A DNA stretch of 64,000 nucleotides, from NCBI GenBank assembly GCA_040753795.1, contig JBFMDX010000003.1, positions 186,001-250,000 on the forward strand. The letters run 5' to 3'. Every line of letters begins with the position of its first letter. Positions within the stretch are counted from its first letter, which is position 1. Positions 43,353 to 52,856 of the stretch are shown in pieces. The notes under the pieces were generated by a model, which was not told where the DNA came from, did no database searches, and saw only the letters and a list, made by a program, of their open reading frames with translations. A program made the position numbers and the translations under genes. The DNA is from Thermodesulfobacteriota bacterium. Lineage in GTDB: Bacteria > Desulfobacterota > Desulfobacteria > Desulfobacterales > Desulfosudaceae.

Positions 43353-44111
43353 ATGAACCAAGCGGCGGAAAGCATCAGTACGGACCAGGCAACAGGCGAA
43401 GGCGCTGGCGGTGTGTTTCAAACCGGTGAGCTGAAAACGGAACAGGAGATCCAGAACGCGGCCAGGAGCAACATGTACGCCCTGATGGCGGATGTCTTCC
43501 GCTATCCCGACCAGGCCTTCCGGAATTTTGTCAGAAACGGTGAGTTGGTCGACGGGTTGAACGATATCGTGCCGAACCTGCCGTTTGAATTTGCCGTCAG
43601 CGACCAGGAAAAAAGCGTGCTGCGTTTTTCGGACAAGTTCAGCGATGACGACGTGGAATCGGAATTTATCCGGTTGTTCGATGCCGGCCCGGGAGATCCT
43701 CCCTGTCCGCTGGTCGAAGGCAAGCAAGTCAAGGGTTCCAACCGCCGGACCATCTTCGAATCCCTGATCCGTTTTTACAACAACTTCGGGCTCAGCTATC
43801 AGGAAGGGTCCATGGAAGACCGGCCGGACCATGTTTCCTACGAACTGGAATTCATGCACTACCTGGCCTTTCTGACCATCAAGGCCCTCCAGGACAAAAA
43901 GGAAACCCACGGCTACCTGCTGGCCCAGAGGGACTTTCTGGAGCGTCATCTGAACCGGTGGGCATCCCTGCTCGCGGAGAGGATGAAAAGCATTCTTGCC
44001 GAAATCGCCAGCCCGGATGAAGCGGTGTTGTTTTATACCTGCCTGCTTCAGGTTCTGGCCCGGTTCGTTACCGCCGATTTTACCTATTTGAAAAAATTAC
44101 TGGCCGACTAA
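43353..44111 (+). CDS. TorD/DmsD-family chaperone of the molybdenum enzyme (delta)
   Basis: 252 residues, mostly helical and cytoplasmic. The middle contains [20 protein letters not shown], resembling the Tyr/Pro-rich loop of TorD-family proteins, and [12 protein letters not shown]. Such chaperones bind the Tat signal and assist molybdenum cofactor insertion before export; EbdD is an example. It is six bases from the cytochrome b gene, so expression is linked. Confidence 0.8.
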   Translation: MNQAAESISTDQATGEGAGGVFQTGELKTEQEIQNAARSNMYALMADVFRYPDQAFRNFVRNGELVDGLNDIVPNLPFEFAVSDQEKSVLRFSDKFSDDDVESEFIRLFDAGPGDPPCPLVEGKQVKGSNRRTIFESLIRFYNNFGLSYQEGSMEDRPDHVSYELEFMHYLAFLTIKALQDKKETHGYLLAQRDFLERHLNRWASLLAERMKSILAEIASPDEAVLFYTCLLQVLARFVTADFTYLKKLLAD

Positions 44112-44116
44112 CCCAC

Positions 44117-44872
44117 ATGAAGCTGAAAAAAATTACGGAAAGCGCTGCCTGGCGCTCGGTGTTCAGGCACAAACTCACGGATACGCCCCGGAACAGGTCA
44201 CTGGCGGTTACCTCCAACGTCTTCCTTCATCTTCACCCGGTGCAGATGAAGGCTTCGGCACTGAAGTTCCGCTTTACCTTCTGCCTCGGGGGGCTGACCC
44301 TGCTGATGTTCATCATCGAAACCGTCACCGGCGTGCTGCTGATGTTCTACTACCGGCCGGTTCCCGAATACGCCTACCTGGACATGAAGCTCATCGAGCA
44401 CACGGTGCTGTTCGGCATGTTTCTGCGGAACATGCACCGCTGGGCCGCCCATGCCATGGTCATTCTGGTGATGCTGCACATGCTCCGCGTCTTTCTCACC
44501 GGCTCCTACAAGCCGCCCCGGGAGTTCAACTGGGTGATCGGCGTGCTGCTGCTGGTGGTGACCCTGCTGCTGAGCTTCACCGGATACCTCCTGCCCTGGG
44601 ACCAGATCGCCTTCTGGGCCATCACGGTCGGCACCAAGATGGCCGCGGCCACGCCGTTTCTGGGTAACGAAGGCCCTTTTCATCAGTTGCTGAACATCAA
44701 CCAGTACAACGACATGCAGTTCCTTCTGCTGGGAGACAACCAGGTGGGAGGGAACGCGCTGTTACGGTTCTATGTACTTCACTGCGTGCTGCTGCCGCTG
44801 GTCTGCGTCATCCTGATGGCGGTTCACTTCTGGCGGATCAGAAAAGACGGCGGCATCTCAAGACCTTTATAA
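44117..44872 (+). CDS. cytochrome b (b6-type N-terminal half of a bc complex)
   Basis: 251 residues with four transmembrane helices. Haem-ligand His residues lie in helix B ([20 protein letters not shown]) and helix D ([22 protein letters not shown]). [17 protein letters not shown] is a classic bc1/b6f signature. With the next gene it forms a split cytochrome b oxidising or reducing menaquinone at the membrane. Confidence 0.9.
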   Translation: MKLKKITESAAWRSVFRHKLTDTPRNRSLAVTSNVFLHLHPVQMKASALKFRFTFCLGGLTLLMFIIETVTGVLLMFYYRPVPEYAYLDMKLIEHTVLFGMFLRNMHRWAAHAMVILVMLHMLRVFLTGSYKPPREFNWVIGVLLLVVTLLLSFTGYLLPWDQIAFWAITVGTKMAAATPFLGNEGPFHQLLNINQYNDMQFLLLGDNQVGGNALLRFYVLHCVLLPLVCVILMAVHFWRIRKDGGISRPL

Positions 44873-44880
44873 GAGGAAAA

Positions 44881-45627
44881 ATGGAAACAGCGGAAAACAG
44901 ACAAGACGAACCCCCGATTCAGACGGCGCCCCCCATGGAGGCGGCCGATGATCAGGTGTTCACCTTCCCGGACCTGGTCGCCCGGGAATTCATCGCCATT
45001 CTTCTGGCCATGATCGTCCTGTCCGTCTGGTCCATGGGAATCGACGCGCCCTTAAAGGCGATCGCCGACCCCAACTGGACGGAAAACCCGGCCAAGGCCC
45101 CGTGGTATTTTATCGGCCTGCAGGAAATGCTGGTTTACTTTGATCCCTGGATCGCCGGCGTGGCCCTCCCGGGTCTGATCATCCTGGGGCTGATGCTCAT
45201 CCCTTACATTGATCCCAACCCCAGGGGCGTCGGCGAATATAACTTCAGGGACAGAAAACTGGCCGTCTCGATGTTCATGGTCGGCTACACCCTGTGGTTT
45301 GTGCTGATTGTTTTCGGTCAGTTTTTCAGGGGGCCCAACTGGCATTTCTACTGGCCCTGGGAGGACTGGTCCATTGCCAAGGCGGCCGAAGAGCAACTGG
45401 TGAATATCCCTTCGGCCTTCGGATATCTGCTGATCGGTCTCTATTTCGGGCTGGGTATCGGGCTGCCGGCCCTGCTGAAACGTTCCTTTTATAAGGAAGT
45501 GGGCGCGTTCCGGTACCTGACCACCATGATGTTGATACTGCTGATGTTCGGGACGATCATCAAAGTTGTCCTGAGACTCTTCTTCCATGTTAAATACATT
45601 ATCGTGACACCCTATTTCTCAATATGA
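44881..45627 (+). CDS. cytochrome b C-terminal half (subunit IV-like)
   Basis: 248 residues with about five hydrophobic segments. APWYFIGLQEMLVYFDPW is the subunit IV quinone-site region (PEWY equivalent is absent and APWY is present). It lies eight bases after cytochrome b and overlaps the multihaem cytochrome gene by four bases, so the three are one complex. Confidence 0.85.
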   Translation: METAENRQDEPPIQTAPPMEAADDQVFTFPDLVAREFIAILLAMIVLSVWSMGIDAPLKAIADPNWTENPAKAPWYFIGLQEMLVYFDPWIAGVALPGLIILGLMLIPYIDPNPRGVGEYNFRDRKLAVSMFMVGYTLWFVLIVFGQFFRGPNWHFYWPWEDWSIAKAAEEQLVNIPSAFGYLLIGLYFGLGIGLPALLKRSFYKEVGAFRYLTTMMLILLMFGTIIKVVLRLFFHVKYIIVTPYFSI

Positions 45628-47858
45628 AAACGACTTCCTTTATTCAGGCGACCTTCAGACTGCGCGTTCTTTTTGGTATCATTTCGCTGTTGATTCTGGC
45701 CACGATCATCGGGGTGATTGTCAGAGAGGAGCGCAACCGCAACCAGTGGAAACGATTCCAGGCCCAGTACAACAGCCAGTACGTTGAGTTGCTGGACGGT
45801 AAAATCAAAGAGGTCGAACAGGCCGGCGATCAGGAGGCCATGAAAAAATGGGCCAAACTCAAGGACGACCAGTTGCGGTCCCAGGAAATCAAGATGCAGC
45901 AGGTGTTTCTACCAGGGACACAGACCCGGGATCTGTGCATGACCTGCCATATCGGCATGAAAAACAGTCTGTTTGCCGAAGCGGCCAACCCGTTGAAGGC
46001 GCACCCCCCGGAAATCCTGAAAGATCATAAAATCGACGGATTCGGATGCACGCTGTGCCATCACGGCCAGGGCGTCGGCCTGACGGTGGACAAGGCCCAC
46101 GGCAAGGAGCACAACTGGGAGCTGCCCCGGCTTCCCATGGAATATGTCCAGAGTTCCTGTTTCGAATGTCATGAAAACGTCTTTGGTCTTAAGGGCGCGG
46201 AAAAAGCCTCGGAAGGCCGAATTTTGTTTGTTGAAAAGGGGTGCTACGGATGCCATGACGCCAATGTCATGGAAGGGCTGCCCAAGTTCTCGGTTCCCTT
46301 CAGCGGTCTGGCGGGAAAAATCCAGAGCCGTAACTGGGTGGCCAAATGGGTAGAAGATCCCCAGGCCATCCGACCGGCGACGCTCATGCCCAAATTCCGG
46401 ATCAAGCCCGAACAGATCCGGGACATCAGTGAATACATTTACAGCCTGCCGGACAAAGATCTGCAGTTGAAAGCCTACAGCGCCGGTCAGGCGAAAGCCG
46501 ATACCGGACGCCAGTTGTTTACGGACAAAGGCTGCGTCGCCTGTCATAGCCCGGAGAGAGACAAGCCGGGCTTGACCAACCGGATACCCCTGCTGGCCGA
46601 CGCCGGCCTGAAAATGAAATCCGACTGGCTGTCTAACTGGATCGAAAACCCCAAAACCGTCAACCCCGACACCTGGATGCCGAAACTGGAACTGACGGCC
46701 GATGATATCCTGCATCTGACGGCTTACGTCGGCACATTAAAGGACGCGACCGTCGCCGATCGGTTGAAGGAAGAGAGTCCCGCCGGCAATGGCGAGGAGG
46801 GCAAGGCCCTGGTGCAGAGCCTGGGATGCCTGGGCTGCCACAAGATCAAAGACAAAACCGATCCGGCCAAAGTCGGCGTCAGCGTCATGGATGTGGCCGA
46901 TAAAAGGATGGAGGAACTCCCCTTTGGCAACTCCAAGGTTCCCCACACCAAATGGGACTGGCTGCGCAACAAAATCTCCACCCCGGAAGTTTATCAGACC
47001 GACGACATGCCCATGTATATGCCGAATTATGTGCTGTCCGACACGGAAATCCAGCGGCTGACCGTGTTCTACCTGTATAACCGGCTGCTGAAAATTCCCG
47101 AGTCATTCATCTCCCGCGCGTCCGCCGGCGACCGTATGGAAGAACGGGGGGACTGGATGATCCGGCATTTCAACTGCCAGGGCTGTCATCAGATTCTCAA
47201 AGATGCCGATAAGCCCAGAATCGACGCCCATCTGGACAGAAAGACCATGGTCCCGCCCATGATTGTGGACGAGGCGGAAAAGGTCCAGCCCGACTGGATG
47301 TTCGACTATCTGCGGCGCCCCAGCGCCATGAGACCCTGGCTGCAGATTCGCATGCCGCAATTTAACTTTTCCTACCATGAAGTGACCCTGCTCATTGAAT
47401 ACATGCATGCGATCATGCCCGATGAAAAACGCGAACAGTTCGCCATCCCCTATGATTCGCAACTGGTCAGAAGCGATTACACCGATGAGACCATTGAAAT
47501 GGGCAAATACCGGTTCAGAAATGACAAATGCATGCAATGCCACCCGGTTTCTTTTACCGGTGAACTGCCCGAAGGTAAAAGCGTTGAAGACATGTCCCTC
47601 AACCTGATGTTGGTCAAATCAAGACTCCGCTATCATTGGATTATCAATTTCATGCGCGACCCCGCTCAATTTGTCGGCACCCAGACCCGAATGCCCTATG
47701 TCTTCTACACGCCGGACAAAGTGCCGCGCATCCCCGATCCGGAGGCCTGGCTGGAAAGAACGGCTCTATTCCTGATGTTCATGGAAGAGATACCCGAACC
47801 CCTGGCGGAAGAAGAAAAAGCTCGGGAGGTTCAGTCGTTTGACTTCAATAATTACTGA
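45624..47858 (+). CDS. eight-haem c-type cytochrome associated with the bc complex
   Basis: 744 residues. An N-terminal hydrophobic helix (VLFGIISLLILATIIGVIV) anchors it. Eight CxxCH sites are present: CMTCH, CTLCH, CFECH, CYGCH, CVACH, CLGCH, CQGCH and CMQCH, spread over the whole length. Several segments resemble mono-haem cytochrome c domains in series. It probably replaces cytochrome c1 and may exchange electrons with the periplasmic molybdenum enzyme. Confidence 0.88.
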   Translation: MKTTSFIQATFRLRVLFGIISLLILATIIGVIVREERNRNQWKRFQAQYNSQYVELLDGKIKEVEQAGDQEAMKKWAKLKDDQLRSQEIKMQQVFLPGTQTRDLCMTCHIGMKNSLFAEAANPLKAHPPEILKDHKIDGFGCTLCHHGQGVGLTVDKAHGKEHNWELPRLPMEYVQSSCFECHENVFGLKGAEKASEGRILFVEKGCYGCHDANVMEGLPKFSVPFSGLAGKIQSRNWVAKWVEDPQAIRPATLMPKFRIKPEQIRDISEYIYSLPDKDLQLKAYSAGQAKADTGRQLFTDKGCVACHSPERDKPGLTNRIPLLADAGLKMKSDWLSNWIENPKTVNPDTWMPKLELTADDILHLTAYVGTLKDATVADRLKEESPAGNGEEGKALVQSLGCLGCHKIKDKTDPAKVGVSVMDVADKRMEELPFGNSKVPHTKWDWLRNKISTPEVYQTDDMPMYMPNYVLSDTEIQRLTVFYLYNRLLKIPESFISRASAGDRMEERGDWMIRHFNCQGCHQILKDADKPRIDAHLDRKTMVPPMIVDEAEKVQPDWMFDYLRRPSAMRPWLQIRMPQFNFSYHEVTLLIEYMHAIMPDEKREQFAIPYDSQLVRSDYTDETIEMGKYRFRNDKCMQCHPVSFTGELPEGKSVEDMSLNLMLVKSRLRYHWIINFMRDPAQFVGTQTRMPYVFYTPDKVPRIPDPEAWLERTALFLMFMEEIPEPLAEEEKAREVQSFDFNNY

Positions 47859-47886
47859 TGTATTTTAACATTGACAATAGATAATC

Positions 47887-47916
47887 GCCCGGGGATGCAT
47901 TCGAACGATTCCCGGG
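47887..47916. repeat. strong hairpin after the cytochrome gene
   Basis: GCCCGGGGA pairs with TCCCGGGC around a 14-base loop. No T-run follows; it may protect the 3' end of the cytochrome mRNA or be a weak terminator. Confidence 0.45.
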
Positions 47917-47984
47917 CCTCAATGTTACTGCGTTACCGCGTTTGATTTGATGTTGTATCCCCGCATATTCAGGAGGAAACTACG

Positions 47985-50633
47985 ATGAAACATGACAATC
48001 CTTTCAATTATCCTCTGATTCGAACGATTATCCTGATGCTGATGGTTCTCTGTCTTTCGTCCTGCGCCCTTAAAAAAGCTTACCGGTTAAGCAACTATGA
48101 AGATTTTGCGGATATTTCCAACACCATATGGTCAAACCTGTACTTTAAAATCAACAAAATCGAAATCCCTCATTATAAGCAGGTGCTTTACAAGGACACC
48201 CGCTGGCGTAAAAAGCACAGCCCCATCATACTCGACGGCAGCGTCTATGTACTACCCGGGGTATCCCTGACCATTGATCCGGGTGTCACGATCAAAATGG
48301 CAAAAGACGTGGGGATCAGCTGCAACGGCCTCATCATCGCCAGGGGCACGGCAGCCGAGCCGATCATCTTTACCCGGCTGAATGACGGGGAGTACTGGAA
48401 CGCCATTGAATGCAACAACGCCTTGAAAAAAACCGGCAGTGAACCCGCCCGGGTCATGTTTGAAAACTGCGTATTCGAGTACGGACACGGCGTGGACATC
48501 AACTCCAGCGACACCATCGTGTCGTCCTGCGTGTTCCGGTACCACCGCACCACCGCCCTGCGGTTTGTATACGCCTCGGGCCTGATTTCCGGGAACCGGG
48601 TATATGGCAACTCCACGGAAACCCAGACGGAAATCGGCAACGGCTGCGGCATCAACATTTACACCAACAAGACCGTCCGGGTGGAGAACAATGAAATTTA
48701 TGAAAACGCCTCCCTCGGCGGTCGGGACGGCGGCGGCGGCATTTACGCCTTTGCCTATGACGAGGGCCAGGTCACGGTAACCGGCAACACGGTCAGAAAC
48801 AATACCAGTGACTACAAGGCCGGCGGCATCTTCGCCTATGCCGCCAAAGTCACCGGCAACACGGTCATAGACAACCGCTCGGATAAATCCGGCGGCGGCA
48901 TTCACGCCATTGAATCGGTGGTCAGCGACAATGTGGTGTCCGGAAACCGGTCCAACGAAGGCGGCGGCGTTTATTCGGAACACTGCGAATTGTCGCACAA
49001 TCTGATCAAGGGCAATACCGCCTTCGACGGTAGCGGTTTCTTCCATATCGGCGGCGGCGTCATTCAGTATAATACGGTGACGGCCAATCAAGGCACCCGG
49101 CCGGAGCGGAGCGCGGCGGTCGCCCTGTCCGGCAATCCCTTCATCGAGGACAACAACATCGTCGCGCCGAACGGATACGCTGTCAAGTTCCTGTCCCACT
49201 CGCTGTCACCGGATTTGAAGGCGGATAACAACTACTGGGGGACCACCGACCAAGCCGTCATTGACGAACTGATCTGCGACTGGATGGAAAATACCCAGGT
49301 GGGACTGGTGAGTCGGGATCATTTCCGATCCGCGCCGGTGGAGGAGGCCTACCCGGAGACCGACGCAGCCAACCTGAAAACAGGCGTAACCGCCAGCCCG
49401 GTGCCGCCGGGCACCCTTCGGGGTATGCTCGAATCCGACACTTTCCTGGGCAGAGATGACGCCAAGCGCTATGCCGTCACCGGCAACCTGCTGATCCGGG
49501 AAGGCGCCCTCCTGGATATCGCCCCGGGCTGCGAATTGACCCTTGCCGGGGATGTCACTATCCGGGTTCGCGGTCAACTGACAGCCGCCGGAGAGGCGAA
49601 GCGACCGATCAAATTTACCGGCGACCGTAATCAGCCGTGGGGTCATATCCTGTTTGAAAACCGGAGTCTGGACGCTGACGACCAGTCGGCTGCGGCGCAG
49701 ATTACCAACATCATGCAGCACTGCCTGATCGAAAACGGACAGGGCGTGCTCATGGACGGATACGGCGCCGACTTGACCGGCTGCACGGTCAGAAATCACC
49801 GGGGCACCGGTATTCGCATCAAGGAAGTACCCGCCGCCATCAAAGATTGCCTGATTCAGGACAATACCAGTGATTCGGACGGCGGCGGTATTTATGTCTA
49901 CGGCAGCAAACGAGTCCTGCTCCACAACAACCGGATTACCGGTAACACGGCCGCCGACGGCGGCGGTATTTTCGCCTACGGCTACCGTTCCAACGTCGGG
50001 GTGGATATCCGCGATAATCAGATTACCGGCAACATCAGCCGGGGAGACGGGGGCGGCATCTGGACCTCCCGGACAGCGATGGTCAACAATACCATCACCG
50101 GCAACCGGACCGAAGCCAAGGGCGGCGGCGTTTATGCCAGTTTCGCGCTGGTCGAAGGCAACCGCATCAGCAGGAACACCGCCGAAGAAGGCGGCGGCGT
50201 TTATGCCGAAGCCAACAGTTCCCTTACCGGCAACACGATTACCGACAATAACGCCCGGGGGAAACTGGGCGGCGGCGTTTATCTGAATTTCTGGGGATTG
50301 AGCCCGCACAATAAACTGTTTACGGTCAACACCGTGGAAAAAAACACGGCCCAGGGGGCAAACGGCACCGGCGGCGTGGTCATGAGCGGTGAGTCGGCCT
50401 TCGGCGGCAATATCATCGCCGGGAATTCGGGCTTTCAGTTGAACAACCGGAATCCGGCCGAAGGTAAAAGCATCATCGTCAAGGATTGCTACTGGGGAAC
50501 GACCGAAACCCGGCAGATTGAAGACCTGATTTACGACGGCCTGGATGATCCCTCCCTGTCCGTTTCCGGTTATACCCCCTTTGCCCGGACAAAGGCCGAG
50601 GCGCTTTCCAAAATCGTCGTGCCTGAAGAATAG
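47985..50633 (+). CDS. parallel beta-helix repeat lipoprotein with internal duplication
   Basis: 882 residues. A signal peptide ends in the lipobox LSSC (Cys26), so it should be lipid-anchored. The rest is built of PbH1 repeats rich in Gly-Gly-Gly-(I/V)-(Y/F) and NxI/TGN turns. Two halves repeat the same plan: a PGVSLTIDPGVTIKM or EGALLDIAPGCELTL cap, helix turns, then a YWGTTDQAVIDELI or YWGTTETRQIEDLI segment. It lies between the molybdenum enzyme operon and moeA. Such helices bind polysaccharides or act at the surface; a role in hydrocarbon contact is speculation. Confidence 0.8.
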   Translation: MKHDNPFNYPLIRTIILMLMVLCLSSCALKKAYRLSNYEDFADISNTIWSNLYFKINKIEIPHYKQVLYKDTRWRKKHSPIILDGSVYVLPGVSLTIDPGVTIKMAKDVGISCNGLIIARGTAAEPIIFTRLNDGEYWNAIECNNALKKTGSEPARVMFENCVFEYGHGVDINSSDTIVSSCVFRYHRTTALRFVYASGLISGNRVYGNSTETQTEIGNGCGINIYTNKTVRVENNEIYENASLGGRDGGGGIYAFAYDEGQVTVTGNTVRNNTSDYKAGGIFAYAAKVTGNTVIDNRSDKSGGGIHAIESVVSDNVVSGNRSNEGGGVYSEHCELSHNLIKGNTAFDGSGFFHIGGGVIQYNTVTANQGTRPERSAAVALSGNPFIEDNNIVAPNGYAVKFLSHSLSPDLKADNNYWGTTDQAVIDELICDWMENTQVGLVSRDHFRSAPVEEAYPETDAANLKTGVTASPVPPGTLRGMLESDTFLGRDDAKRYAVTGNLLIREGALLDIAPGCELTLAGDVTIRVRGQLTAAGEAKRPIKFTGDRNQPWGHILFENRSLDADDQSAAAQITNIMQHCLIENGQGVLMDGYGADLTGCTVRNHRGTGIRIKEVPAAIKDCLIQDNTSDSDGGGIYVYGSKRVLLHNNRITGNTAADGGGIFAYGYRSNVGVDIRDNQITGNISRGDGGGIWTSRTAMVNNTITGNRTEAKGGGVYASFALVEGNRISRNTAEEGGGVYAEANSSLTGNTITDNNARGKLGGGVYLNFWGLSPHNKLFTVNTVEKNTAQGANGTGGVVMSGESAFGGNIIAGNSGFQLNNRNPAEGKSIIVKDCYWGTTETRQIEDLIYDGLDDPSLSVSGYTPFARTKAEALSKIVVPEE

Positions 50634-50649
50634 AAGAGGTATTCGCGTC

Positions 50650-51942
50650 ATGAATCACCCGGAACCGTATTCGCCAACGCCCCCCATCGTTCAGGAAAAA
50701 CGCCGGACGCGCCCTGCCTTTGACCGGCGCCTGATCGATTATGAAGAGGCCCTGCACCTGTGCCTGTCCCATGTCACCGGAAACGTGGCCGCGGAAACCG
50801 TGTCCCTGATCGGCAGCCTGGGCCGTATCCTGCGCCAGAACGTGGAAAGCGGCATCGCGGTGCCGCCTTTCAACAAGTCCATGATGGACGGGTACGCGCT
50901 CAAGGCGGACGATGTCCGGCAGGCGACGGCGGAAAGACCGGTCCGGCTGGAGGTAATCGATGAAGTTCCGGCCGGAAGCGTTTCCCGCAAAACCGTCAAG
51001 TCCGGTCAGGCCATCCGGATCATGACCGGCGCCCCGGTTCCGGAAGGCGCTGATGCCGTCATTATTATCGAGCACACCCTGCTCGCGGAAGGCGGGCACG
51101 TTCTCGTGAACGCCCCGGCCGGGGACAACAATTATATTATCAACAAAGGGCAGGACATTCTTGCCGGCGACCGGATCGCCGCGGCCGGGGAGACCGTGAC
51201 GGCGGTGCTGATGGGCGTGCTGGCCAGCTGCGGCATCACGGCGGTGGATGTTTCCCGGCGGGTAAAAATCGGCATCATCTCCACCGGCAGCGAACTGGTC
51301 AGCCCCGGAACCGCCGCCCGGGAGGGCCAGATCTACGATATCAACGGCTTTTCACTGCTTGGCCTGACGACCGAGGCCGGCGCGGAAGCGACCTTCCTGG
51401 GCGTCGTCAGGGACAAGTCCGATGATCTGCTCCAGGTGCTCAACAACGCCCGGCATTTTGATATTATCCTGTTATCCGGAGGGGTTTCCGTCGGCGACTA
51501 TGATATCGTTCACGAAACCCTGCAGAGAGCTGATGTTCAGGAAATCTTCTGGAGAGTCAAGGTAAAACCCGGCAAACCGCTCTTTTTCGGCAAAATGGGC
51601 GACGCCCTCATATTCGGCCTGCCGGGCAATCCGTTCTCGTCAGTCAACAATTTTTATCTGTTTGTCCGCCCGGTCATGGACAAGTTTTCCGGAAAAACCC
51701 GCTGGGGGCTGGAGACCGGCCAGGCGCCGGTCGCCAACAGCATGATCCTGCAGCCGGGGAGGCGGAAATTCCTGCGAGGCCAGCTCCGGTTGGAAGCGGA
51801 CGGCTGCCGGAAAGTATGGATCATCCCCGAGCAGCGGTCCGGCGTGTTCAGCCCCATGACCCGGTCCGACGTTCTGGTGGAAGTGCCGGAAGACCGGAAA
51901 ATGATCAAAGAAGGGGATGTCGCGAAAATATATTACCTGTAG
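50650..51942 (+). CDS. moeA: molybdopterin molybdenumtransferase
   Basis: 430 residues from ATG 50650. Motifs are PPFNKSMMDGYAL, MTGAPVPEGADAVI, GIISTGSELV, GGVSVGDYD and KPGKPLFFGK, all standard for MoeA. It inserts molybdate into adenylylated molybdopterin. Its position next to a molybdenum enzyme operon, with mobB downstream, suggests dedicated cofactor supply. N-terminal 35 extra residues of the open frame lack similarity and were excluded. Confidence 0.92.
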   Translation: MNHPEPYSPTPPIVQEKRRTRPAFDRRLIDYEEALHLCLSHVTGNVAAETVSLIGSLGRILRQNVESGIAVPPFNKSMMDGYALKADDVRQATAERPVRLEVIDEVPAGSVSRKTVKSGQAIRIMTGAPVPEGADAVIIIEHTLLAEGGHVLVNAPAGDNNYIINKGQDILAGDRIAAAGETVTAVLMGVLASCGITAVDVSRRVKIGIISTGSELVSPGTAAREGQIYDINGFSLLGLTTEAGAEATFLGVVRDKSDDLLQVLNNARHFDIILLSGGVSVGDYDIVHETLQRADVQEIFWRVKVKPGKPLFFGKMGDALIFGLPGNPFSSVNNFYLFVRPVMDKFSGKTRWGLETGQAPVANSMILQPGRRKFLRGQLRLEADGCRKVWIIPEQRSGVFSPMTRSDVLVEVPEDRKMIKEGDVAKIYYL

Positions 51943-51982
51943 ACATGGGGGAAAACTTCCGTTTTCCGTTTGAGGTAAGCGC

Positions 51983-52792
51983 ATGGATCAGATCAATCTG
52001 AAAGGAAAAACGGTTTTCATCACCGGCGCCTCTTCCGGCATCGGCAAGGAGCTGTCCCGCTGTTTCGCGGCCGAAGGCGCCAGCCTGGTCATCGCCTCCC
52101 TGGAGGCGGAAAAAGACGCCTTGAACGCCTGGGCCGAATCCCTGAGGAAAGCCTATACAATCGATGTCCGGACAATCACCGGCGACCTGTCTCTGGCCGA
52201 CGGACCGGAAAAAATTTACAACCAGGTCAAGGCACTGGCCCCGGCCATCGACGTGCTGGTCAACAACGCCGGCACCATCACCTTCGGCCCTTTTTATGAC
52301 ACCTCCGCAGCCGCCCAGGACCGGGTGCTGGCAGTCAACGCCCGGGCCTATATGATGCTGATGCGGCTTTTCATTCCCGACATGGTCAGCCGGGGATCCG
52401 GCCATGTTTTCAACGTCAGTTCCGTTTCCGCCTTTGTCCCCACCCCCCGTCACGCGGTTTACGGGGCCACCAAGGCGTTTGTCCAGAGCCTCAGTGAAGC
52501 CGTGGCCCTGGAACTGAAGGACACCGGCGTGAAAGTTTTCACGCTCAACCCCGGCTACACGGACACGCCCCTTTTAAAAGTCCAGGGATTTCCCGAAAAA
52601 CTGAGGTTTTACCGTTTTGCCGGCAAGAGCACACCGGCCACCATCGCCGAAAAGGGGGTCCGGGCTTTTTTGCGGGGCAAGCGGGTTTATATACCGGAGC
52701 CGCACCTGTGGTTCCTTTTCTTTGTCATGAACCGGTTCACTCCCAAGCGGATCATCAACGCCATTTCGGAGATGATGGTCAAGGGGATTTAA
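51983..52792 (+). CDS. short-chain dehydrogenase/reductase
   Basis: 269 residues. The NAD(P) motif is TGASSGIGKEL (residue 15 onward), with NNAG (about residue 93), a catalytic Ser in NVSSVSA and YGATK (about residue 160). The C-terminal hydrophobic tail resembles 3-oxoacyl or hydroxysteroid-type SDRs. In ethylbenzene-type pathways an SDR oxidises the secondary alcohol made by the molybdenum hydroxylase; a similar role is possible here. Confidence 0.85.
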   Translation: MDQINLKGKTVFITGASSGIGKELSRCFAAEGASLVIASLEAEKDALNAWAESLRKAYTIDVRTITGDLSLADGPEKIYNQVKALAPAIDVLVNNAGTITFGPFYDTSAAAQDRVLAVNARAYMMLMRLFIPDMVSRGSGHVFNVSSVSAFVPTPRHAVYGATKAFVQSLSEAVALELKDTGVKVFTLNPGYTDTPLLKVQGFPEKLRFYRFAGKSTPATIAEKGVRAFLRGKRVYIPEPHLWFLFFVMNRFTPKRIINAISEMMVKGI

Positions 52793-52856
52793 CCGTAAAT
52801 ATTTTCACGAACAACTTTTTTCACATTACCGGCTTGTCCGGACCCAGGAGGAGACG

